A stretch of 5,320 nucleotides of DNA from Anaerolineae bacterium. GTDB taxonomy: Bacteria > Chloroflexota > Anaerolineae > Anaerolineales > Villigracilaceae. The number at the start of each line of letters is the position of its first letter. Within the stretch, counting starts at the first letter, position 1. Where the stretch lies: assembly GCA_017303735.1 (NCBI GenBank), contig JAFLCF010000165.1, positions 1 to 5,320 of the forward strand. The letters run 5' to 3'. The position numbers and the translations under genes were made by a program. This document shows positions 1 to 4,255 of this stretch, piece after piece. The notes beneath the pieces are model-generated. The model was not told where the DNA came from. It searched no databases and saw nothing but the letters and a program-made list of their open reading frames with translations.

Positions 1-505
1 CCGTAATGCTCTCGGTCGCCGTGAACACCCATTCCAGGGTGCCCGCCACCTTCACAATGTTCATCTCCGCGCTTTCCACTTCGTCATTGTCGGTCACATC
101 ATGAATGCTCAGGGTCAGGCGGCTAACGCCCACATTATCCTCGGCAATGATCCGAATCGTATCACCCGCCACACCGTGATAGTTCGAAAGGTCCAGCGTA
201 CTGATCACCGGCGACTTCAAAATGTCCCCGATCACCATTGCCCGCAGGCGTTTTTCACCGCGCTCCTTCAACAAGGTCTGGTAGGCAGCCTGAATGTCGT
301 TATCTTCCAACAACCGTCGATAGCGCGCCGAAGCCTCCTTGAACTTCTGCATCTGCTCCACCTGCGCCTCAGAAAGCTCGCGATTGGGGTCTTGCAATCC
401 CTTCTTCGCCACCACCACCGAACCATCCGACTGTTGCCGATACACAAACCCGGCAACATCGCCACTCAACACCTGCAAGGCGGGGTTTAACACTACTTTA
501 GCCAT
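1..505 (-). CDS. Conserved protein of unknown function, N-terminal 168 residues (C-terminus outside window)
   Basis: The minus-strand frame is open from an ATG at 505-503 to the window edge. The start is supported by AAGGAG at 519-514, 8 nt upstream. The visible protein begins MAKVVLNPALQVLSGDVAGF and seems to have three parts. Residues 1-36 are a short beta-rich stretch with a Gly-rich turn. Residues 43-95 are charged and helical (LSEAQVEQMQKFKEAS, then RYRRLLEDNDIQAAYQTLLKE). Residues about 102-168 are beta-rich and Ig-like, starting near LDLSNYHGVAGDTIRI. There is no signal peptide or membrane segment, so it is probably cytosolic. The layout recalls small hypothetical proteins (MPKVxLNPxLxxLxGKVGxxVF type) that I remember from Chloroflexota and other environmental bacteria; I know of no function for them and assign none. 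It is transcribed from its own promoter about 320 nt upstream, separate from the glycosyltransferase. Confidence 0.85.
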   Translation of the reverse strand, partial: MAKVVLNPALQVLSGDVAGFVYRQQSDGSVVVAKKGLQDPNRELSEAQVEQMQKFKEASARYRRLLEDNDIQAAYQTLLKERGEKRLRAMVIGDILKSPVISTLDLSNYHGVAGDTIRIIAEDNVGVSRLTLSIHDVTDNDEVESAEMNIVKVAGTLEWVFTATESIT

Positions 506-513
506 GAGAAAAT

Positions 514-519
514 CTCCTT
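514..519 (-). promoter_or_regulatory. Ribosome binding site of the hypothetical protein
   Basis: AAGGAG on the minus strand with an 8-nt spacer to the ATG at 505. It fixes the start of the hypothetical protein. Confidence 0.75.
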
Positions 520-541
520 TTTACAGCTTAATTCTTGTTAT

Positions 542-583
542 GTAGCTCCACAGTAGCTCCACAGTAGCTCCACAGTAGCTCCA
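542..583. repeat. 11-bp tandem repeat, 3.8 copies (GTAGCTCCACA)
   Basis: Three exact copies of GTAGCTCCACA at 542-552, 553-563 and 564-574 are followed by a partial copy GTAGCTCCA at 575-583. There are no mismatches. The array starts 37 bp upstream of the ATG at 505, inside the leader. The 11-bp period is close to one DNA helical turn, so the same face would be presented each time, as in direct-repeat operators. It could equally be a slippage product, or act in the RNA. On the transcript strand each unit reads TGTGGAGCTAC. Confidence 0.9.
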
Positions 584-821
584 ATAAGGCATCACAAGGG
601 CTGCACCCATTGAGCCCCTCTGACCGATTCCGCTCCCCAAGCCCACACGGGGCGGTCATCTCAATGCTTTATGCTTCAATACGCACCTCCCTATATCGCA
701 TAGCCAACAATTGACAACGACAGACAACCTCCGAAACAAGGCGTCTATGGGCGAAGATTGAAACCAAACAGCTAAAAAAGTGGAGCGGTCTACCCTGCCG
801 ATCAATCCCGCCTATAGAAGT

Positions 822-850
822 AGTATATACAAATTCCACCCAAATTTCAA
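822..850 (-). promoter_or_regulatory. Sigma70-type promoter for the hypothetical protein
   Basis: The minus strand reads TTGAAA (850-845), a 17-bp spacer, then TATACT (827-822). Each hexamer is one mismatch from the sigma70 consensus (TTGACA, TATAAT) and the spacing is optimal. It lies just downstream of the likely glycosyltransferase terminator, as expected for an independent transcription unit. Transcription would start near 815 and give a leader of about 310 nt before the ATG at 505. Confidence 0.6.
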
Positions 851-855
851 GCCCT

Positions 856-878
856 AAAAAAGCAAAATGCCTTGCCTT
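856..878 (-). terminator. Probable intrinsic terminator of the glycosyltransferase gene
   Basis: On the minus strand AAGGCAA (878-872) can pair with TTGCTTT (865-859; one G-U pair) around a 6-nt loop, and the sequence runs into a TTTTTT tract ending at 856. It sits 80 nt after the glycosyltransferase stop. The stem is short and partly built from the T tract, so efficiency is doubtful. Confidence 0.4.
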
Positions 879-898
879 ACACCCTTCTTTTTTCCTCT

Positions 899-962
899 TT
901 CAACCTGCCAACCTTCCAACTTTTCAACCTCCTCTTTCAACCTTCAACCTTCAACCTTCAAA
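899..962. repeat. Degenerate heptamer repeat (TTCAACC / GGTTGAA)
   Basis: Three exact tandem TTCAACC units lie at 936-942, 943-949 and 950-956, followed by a diverged unit TTCAAAC. Further copies are at 899-905 and 923-929, with near-copies GCCAACC at 907-913 and TTCCAAC at 914-920. The array ends inside the glycosyltransferase gene: its stop codon TGA (960-958) lies in the last, diverged unit. Similar heptamer arrays between genes are familiar from cyanobacteria and, as I recall, some Chloroflexota. Confidence 0.8.
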
Positions 963-2493
963 CCCATAACTCTTCCACATATTTCTTCTTATCCCTCCAC
1001 CAGCCGATTAGATCGCCTAAGAAGGGCAGGGTAAACGTCCATGAGACGGTGAAGGGCGTCATGATCTTGAAGTAATCCCAATACGCGGCAAGCGGTCCGT
1101 TCAGCCCCCATTCCCAGTACCGCCAGTGCCAGCGCCATAAGATGTAATAACTCAGAATACTGAACTCGACACTCAGGCTGAAGAGGAAGGTCCGCCAGAA
1201 GGTGCGTGAATTCAGGTTCAATGCCGCGAATGGAATAAACCATAGCGGATACCACAAGCGGAAGGCGTTACTTAGGTAGTTCATTGCAAAATAGGTAATG
1301 AACCCCGCTTCAAGCAGAGTCAGTTTTCGGCGCAAGAGTTGCACGGTGATGAATGCATAGATCAATAAAAATAAATAACGCGTATTCGGCAGGATGAATC
1401 CGCTCAGGGTGGGGGCGAGTTCGCGCACGATCACGAATGTGGCATAAGCGGGGGAGAAGCTTCGCCGCGAGAAGGATTGCAGAATGCCTGTAAACACGTC
1501 GGGGAAGGGTCCCATGAGGCGGTAGGAGAGTAGGAAAAAGCCAAGGACGATGGCTCCAAGCCCGAGTGCACGGATGAGGCGGTCGCGCCAGGTGGAGGCA
1601 TCCATCAAGAGAGTCAGCCCAAAGAGTGGGATGAAGAACAGCGCCGGGAGTTTGACCAGTGAAGCGACAGTCAACGCAATGGCTGCCCACACCCATTTCC
1701 CTTTTTGCCAAAGGATAAGCCCAAGCATGACGAAGGCTGCCATGGTCATGTCGTTGTGACCGTTGCCCACCGCCTCCAACAACACGAGGGGGTTGAGTGC
1801 AAAAAACGCCATAGCCGTTACCCCGCTGACGGCGAATCCTTTGTCTTGCTGTTTGCCGTGCCAGCCGATCAGCCATGCCATGCCTGCAAACGCAAGCAGG
1901 CTGATAACTTTCATAGCAACGATGCCAACGCCAATATCACGGATGCCGAGTTGTACAGGAAGGCGCCCGAGCAATTCCCATACCGGACCATACGGTGAAG
2001 ACTTGTCTACATACTCTCCGGCGAGCTGACTGTAGGGATCGTCTGGAAAGGAACCCGGCGGCACGATGAGTGGATTGGCATCGTATAAGACCCAGTTGCG
2101 CGCATTGACAACATATACGGCAACGTCCAAAGCGGTAATGGGATACAAACCTAAAAGGATTACGCCGCTCAAAAGACCCAGCCCGAATGTAAGTTTGCGC
2201 AGGTCATTGCTTTTTTGTGCATGCTCTTTCGAGAAGTGATGCAAGGCTCGCAGCATGCGCCAAAAGGCGTAGAATAAAACTCCCAGCCCAAGGATATACA
2301 CCCAGACGAAAGCACGAATGCCGTCGCGCAAGATCATTTCCAGATCGAGCATTTTGCCTTCACTGTAAATATGAGGGAATAATGGGAAGATCAACACGAA
2401 AGCAAAATAAAGCGCCGCGCTGATGCCGCCCCAACGGATCACTTCTTTGCGGGTTGCAAGATACTCTTGAGTTTCTTTTTGTATTTTGGGCAT
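958..2493 (-). CDS. Polytopic GT-C glycosyltransferase, MptB/GT87-like (probable polyprenyl-phosphate-sugar dependent mannosyltransferase)
   Basis: The 511-residue integral membrane protein has about 11-13 hydrophobic segments, for example 22-43, 60-80, 103-120, 190-212, 221-263, 267-292, 306-325, 371-387, 412-426, 434-451 and 478-498. Family-type motifs are an acidic residue after an early membrane segment (ALDVAVY, D123, a candidate catalytic base), NPLIVPP at 140-146, SPYGPVW at 166-172, GNGHND at 243-248 and KLPALFFIPL at 281-290. Members of this GT-C group transfer a sugar, often mannose, from a polyprenyl-phosphate donor to a lipid or glycan acceptor outside the membrane; donor and acceptor here are not determined. 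The start is the first possible one: an in-frame TAA lies 12 nt upstream. There is no Shine-Dalgarno, and TATAAT lies 8 nt before the ATG, suggesting a leaderless mRNA. The C-terminus is rich in Trp (residues 453-472). Confidence 0.85.
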   Translation of the reverse strand: MPKIQKETQEYLATRKEVIRWGGISAALYFAFVLIFPLFPHIYSEGKMLDLEMILRDGIRAFVWVYILGLGVLFYAFWRMLRALHHFSKEHAQKSNDLRKLTFGLGLLSGVILLGLYPITALDVAVYVVNARNWVLYDANPLIVPPGSFPDDPYSQLAGEYVDKSSPYGPVWELLGRLPVQLGIRDIGVGIVAMKVISLLAFAGMAWLIGWHGKQQDKGFAVSGVTAMAFFALNPLVLLEAVGNGHNDMTMAAFVMLGLILWQKGKWVWAAIALTVASLVKLPALFFIPLFGLTLLMDASTWRDRLIRALGLGAIVLGFFLLSYRLMGPFPDVFTGILQSFSRRSFSPAYATFVIVRELAPTLSGFILPNTRYLFLLIYAFITVQLLRRKLTLLEAGFITYFAMNYLSNAFRLWYPLWFIPFAALNLNSRTFWRTFLFSLSVEFSILSYYILWRWHWRYWEWGLNGPLAAYWDYFKIMTPFTVSWTFTLPFLGDLIGWWRDKKKYVEELWV

Positions 2494-2501
2494 GGGCGGG
2501 G

Positions 2502-2507
2502 ATTATA
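2502..2507 (-). promoter_or_regulatory. Perfect -10 box for a likely leaderless glycosyltransferase mRNA
   Basis: A consensus TATAAT on the minus strand ends 8 nt before the ATG at 2493. Normal -10 to +1 spacing would put the transcript start at or beside the A of the ATG, and no Shine-Dalgarno is present. At the -35 distance (17 bp) the sequence is CCTGCC (2530-2525), which is poor and lies inside the palindrome at 2520-2550, so activation or another sigma factor is possible. Confidence 0.5.
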
Positions 2508-2519
2508 CCTATGAATATC

Positions 2520-2550
2520 GCTCTGGCAGGGGCTTAGCCTCTGCCAGAGC
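2520..2550. repeat. Long inverted repeat between lipoprotein and glycosyltransferase genes
   Basis: GCTCTGGCAGGGGC (2520-2533) and GCCTCTGCCAGAGC (2537-2550) are complementary over 14 positions with one imperfect pair (2530/2540), around a 3-base loop TTA. The imperfect pair is G-U in plus-strand RNA and A-C in minus-strand RNA. It starts 15 nt after the lipoprotein stop, but no T tract follows on the minus strand, so it is not a classical intrinsic terminator. It also covers the -35 position of the glycosyltransferase promoter. It could be a factor-aided terminator, an mRNA 3'-end stabiliser, an operator, or a dispersed palindromic element. Confidence 0.85.
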
Positions 2551-2564
2551 GGAAGCGGACCTCA

Positions 2565-3560
2565 TCATTTGCCAACCAGCTTCTGCCATGTCAATGGACC
2601 CACCACGCCATCTGGCGTGAGCCCATGCTTGCTCTGAAAATCTTTCACGGCTTCTGCTGTTTTCGGACCAAAAATGCCATCGATCTCTAGTGCATAGCCA
2701 AATGAAGTATTCAAGATGAATTGCACACCTCGCACAGCATCCCCTTGACTCCCTTGTTGTACGGGAATGATTAACTGTTCCCAGGTATCTGCACCGATTA
2801 TGTCTTCTTCGTCGATATCATATTTGTTTTGAAAGTTCTTCAGCTTGGCATTCGTCTCTGCATTAAGCGTGCCGTCTACGACCAGATTGGTGTACCCATG
2901 CTGGCGGAGCAAATACTGCGCCACGCTGATCTGTGGGGCACTATCACCTTGTTTGAACACATACCAAACGACCACACCGCCGCGCTTGGCAACAATCTGC
3001 ACCCAAAACGGTCCGCTGGCGAGAGCGAAGACTTCGCCTTTATCGTCTTTGATCTTCCAATTGCCGCGATACGTCCCTGCCAGTGCCGGGGCAACCAGGT
3101 CTACACTGATCTCAACCTTCTCACCGGGGGCAACGCTGCCTGTGGTCAATGGCTTTGATAGCACACCACCCATCCGTTCGCCCGAGTCGAACACCAGCTG
3201 ATACGCAGATGTCCACGTGCAGGTGCCTTCATTCTTAAGTTGCCATACTTTGGTAAATGGCTTTTGCACAATGAAGTTGGTGTTATCTTGCACCGTTTCA
3301 CCCACGAAAGATGCGCGGTTACACGGCGTGCCGGTTTGTGTGGGGCTGGGGCTGCCAACGCTGGCGGTCTCTGCCGTGCTGGCAATCGGCGTGGCAGGCA
3401 CATCCGTCAAATCTGCTACCGTGGTTCCAGAAGCAGTTTGAGTCTGTGCGGCAAAGGTTGCTAATTGGTTGATGTCAATGGGCGTTTCTTTGGCAGGCAT
3501 ATTGCATGACACTAGGATCAGTGCCAATAGAATGAAGAGGATGGATGAACGGATGCGCAT
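2565..3560 (-). CDS. Lipoprotein with NBR1-like Ig (four-Trp) domain and two peptidoglycan-binding domains
   Basis: The 331-residue protein starts at the ATG at 3560, chosen because AAGGAG lies 6 nt upstream and the lipoprotein signal begins there; the frame extends a further 11 codons upstream but those would spoil the signal. Residues 1-18 are a signal peptide with lipobox LVSC (lipidated C19). A Thr/Ser/Pro/Ala-rich linker covers about 30-79. The NBR1-type domain spans about 80-191 with its hallmark tryptophans W106, W116, W168 and W186; C80 and C114 could form a disulfide. Two PG_binding_1-type repeats follow, about 203-265 and 266-331 (DGTLNAETNAKLKNFQ and DGIFGPKTAEAVKDFQ). It is predicted to be exported, lipid-anchored and attached to peptidoglycan or a related glycan; the Ig domain probably mediates binding. 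No catalytic domain is visible. It lies 50 bp after the AhpD-like gene and may be co-transcribed with it. Confidence 0.9.
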   Translation of the reverse strand: MRIRSSILFILLALILVSCNMPAKETPIDINQLATFAAQTQTASGTTVADLTDVPATPIASTAETASVGSPSPTQTGTPCNRASFVGETVQDNTNFIVQKPFTKVWQLKNEGTCTWTSAYQLVFDSGERMGGVLSKPLTTGSVAPGEKVEISVDLVAPALAGTYRGNWKIKDDKGEVFALASGPFWVQIVAKRGGVVVWYVFKQGDSAPQISVAQYLLRQHGYTNLVVDGTLNAETNAKLKNFQNKYDIDEEDIIGADTWEQLIIPVQQGSQGDAVRGVQFILNTSFGYALEIDGIFGPKTAEAVKDFQSKHGLTPDGVVGPLTWQKLVGK

Positions 3561-3566
3561 GGCGAA

Positions 3567-3572
3567 CTCCTT
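3567..3572 (-). promoter_or_regulatory. Ribosome binding site fixing the lipoprotein start
   Basis: AAGGAG on the minus strand, 6 nt before the ATG at 3560. It argues against the longer frame opening at 3593. Confidence 0.75.
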
Positions 3573-3610
3573 TTCGGCTAAAGTGTACTGCAAGAAGATG
3601 TACCGCGGCT

Positions 3611-4180
3611 CTACCTGTCTTCGGGCTGGTTCGCGTACTCATCCACCACCACGCCCAAGCCGTCTGCCACGCGGTTGACGTAGGCATAATAGGCTGTGGT
3701 TTGGTTAATATCTAAGATCGCACGATCATCCCAGCCTGCTTCACGCAGAGGAGCGAGATCTGCTTCGGTCATATCCCAGGGTGTACGGGTGAGCTTGTCG
3801 GCATAATCCAGCATCGCACGTTGACGCGGCTTCAATTCAGCTGTGCGGTAATCTGTTTTCATGGCTTGCACCAATTCGGGGTTCTTTGTAAATCGCAGCA
3901 GACCGCGCGAATGATGCACAATTCAGTAATGACATTTGTTGATGGCGCTCACCACCACCGCGATCATCTCCCGCTCCGAGCGGCTCAGCGGACTTTTCGC
4001 ATGCATCACCGTATGATACAGGTCGGCATGGGCGCGCAGAGTGGGCGGGTTGAGCGAATGTACGGCAAGGATGTTATCAACACCTTGTTTTTCCTCATCC
4101 CACTCCTGTTTATAGTACTCTGCCAGCTCGCCCTCGGCTTCTGTTTCAGGCACCACACGAATCCACGCTCGTTTTTCCAT
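3611..4180 (-). CDS. Probable selenocysteine-containing AhpD-like (carboxymuconolactone decarboxylase family) redox protein, in-frame UGA at 3925-3923
   Basis: One frame runs from the ATG at 4180 (GAGG at 4189-4186, 5 nt upstream) to TAG at 3613-3611, interrupted only by TGA at codon 86. Read as selenocysteine (U) it gives 189 residues. Homology-like sequence continues without a frame change: SEREMIAVVVSAINKCHY, U, IVHH, then KTDYRTAELKPRQRAMLDYADKLTRTP and YYAYVNRVADGLGV, which are hallmarks of the peroxidase-related AhpD-like family. In AhpD the catalytic set is Glu, Cys-x-x-Cys and a His, with the second Cys reacting with peroxide. Here E71, C83, U86 and H90 sit at the matching spacings (-15, -3, 0, +4). 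A SECIS-like hairpin follows the UGA. The likely role is cytosolic thiol/selenol-dependent peroxide reduction; the substrate and electron donor are unknown. The alternative is a single nonsense change or sequencing error (TGC or TGT to TGA). Confidence 0.8.
3886..3925 (-). promoter_or_regulatory. Candidate bacterial SECIS element with recoded UGA
   Basis: Downstream of the UGA (3925-3923) the RNA can fold as UCGCGC (3910-3905) paired with GC-U-GCGA (3899-3893). That gives six base pairs with one bulged U two pairs below the loop, closed by the loop GGUCU (3904-3900). An outer UUGU/ACAA helix (3921-3918 with 3889-3886) can extend it across an internal loop. GGUC begins at nt 19 after the UGA, the same as I count for E. 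coli fdhF, where SelB reads a GGUC loop and a bulged U. Here the bulge is on the 3' arm rather than the 5' arm. The element lies inside the coding sequence, as bacterial SECIS elements do. Confidence 0.65.
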
Positions 4181-4185
4181 TTGCA

Positions 4186-4189
4186 CCTC
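4186..4189 (-). promoter_or_regulatory. Ribosome binding site of the AhpD-like selenoprotein gene
   Basis: GAGG within TGAGGTG on the minus strand, 5 nt before the ATG at 4180. An in-frame GTG at 4186-4184 overlaps this site and so is an unlikely start. The site directly follows the T tract of the terminator hairpin. Confidence 0.6.
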
Positions 4190-4193
4190 ACTG

Positions 4194-4230
4194 AAAGAAA
4201 ACAGCCTTCAGAGAAATTCCCGAAGGCTGT
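4194..4230 (-). terminator. Intrinsic terminator after mrp, abutting the AhpD-like gene's ribosome binding site
   Basis: On the minus strand ACAGCCTTC (4230-4222) pairs perfectly over 9 bp with GAAGGCTGT (4209-4201) around a 12-nt loop, followed by TTTCTTT (4200-4194). It lies 25 nt after the mrp stop. Only 13 nt separate it from the ATG at 4180, so the downstream gene either depends on read-through, which would make this an attenuator, or starts transcription inside the hairpin region. I see no convincing promoter between 4255 and 4181. Confidence 0.8.
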
Positions 4231-4255
4231 ATGTATCTGGCTATCGAACTAAAAA

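Larger units (their letters stand above)
506..957. other. Intergenic region with a long 5' leader; no convincing gene
   Basis: This 452-base stretch separates the glycosyltransferase from the hypothetical protein. On the minus strand it holds, in order, a heptamer repeat, a probable terminator (878-856), a promoter (850-822) and a leader of about 310 nt. In the leader I see two modest hairpins: GGGCT/AGCCC at 598-602 and 613-617, and CCGC..CCC/GGG..GCGG around 630-655. An 11-bp tandem repeat lies at 542-583. A weaker second promoter candidate reads TTGTCA (717-712), 16 bp, TATAGG (695-690). The only small minus frame of note is a 43-codon ATG frame at 659-528, which has no good ribosome binding site and runs through the repeat. 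I recognise no tRNA or known riboswitch. Confidence 0.6.

Noticed and set aside
101..490. 129-codon plus-strand frame
   Set aside because: It lies opposite the minus-strand hypothetical gene, which has a ribosome binding site and is open to the window edge; the plus frame has no recognisable domain.
731..764. CRISPR-like sequence ending ATTGAAAC
   Set aside because: The ending resembles many CRISPR repeats, but there is only one copy and no spacer array.
1310..1876. 188-codon minus-strand frame inside the glycosyltransferase
   Set aside because: It is an Arg/His/Pro-rich shadow of the glycosyltransferase in another frame, which has clear membrane segments and family motifs.
2520..2550. Palindrome as a simple intrinsic terminator of the lipoprotein gene
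   Set aside because: No T tract follows the stem on the minus strand and the stem has an A-C mismatch in that RNA, so it is listed as an inverted repeat instead.
3561..3593. Longer lipoprotein starting at 3593
   Set aside because: The extra 11 residues would precede the signal peptide, and the AAGGAG site points to the ATG at 3560.
3923..3925. Genome-wide reassignment of UGA to an amino acid
   Set aside because: The lipoprotein and the glycosyltransferase both end at TGA at sensible C-termini, so UGA is a normal stop here.
3611..4180. Two separate genes, or a pseudogene, split at 3925-3923
   Set aside because: Both halves are in one frame and keep family motifs. The break is one TGA at the catalytic Cys position, followed by a SECIS-like hairpin. 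The GTG at 3919 that would restart the second half has no ribosome binding site. A sequencing error remains possible.
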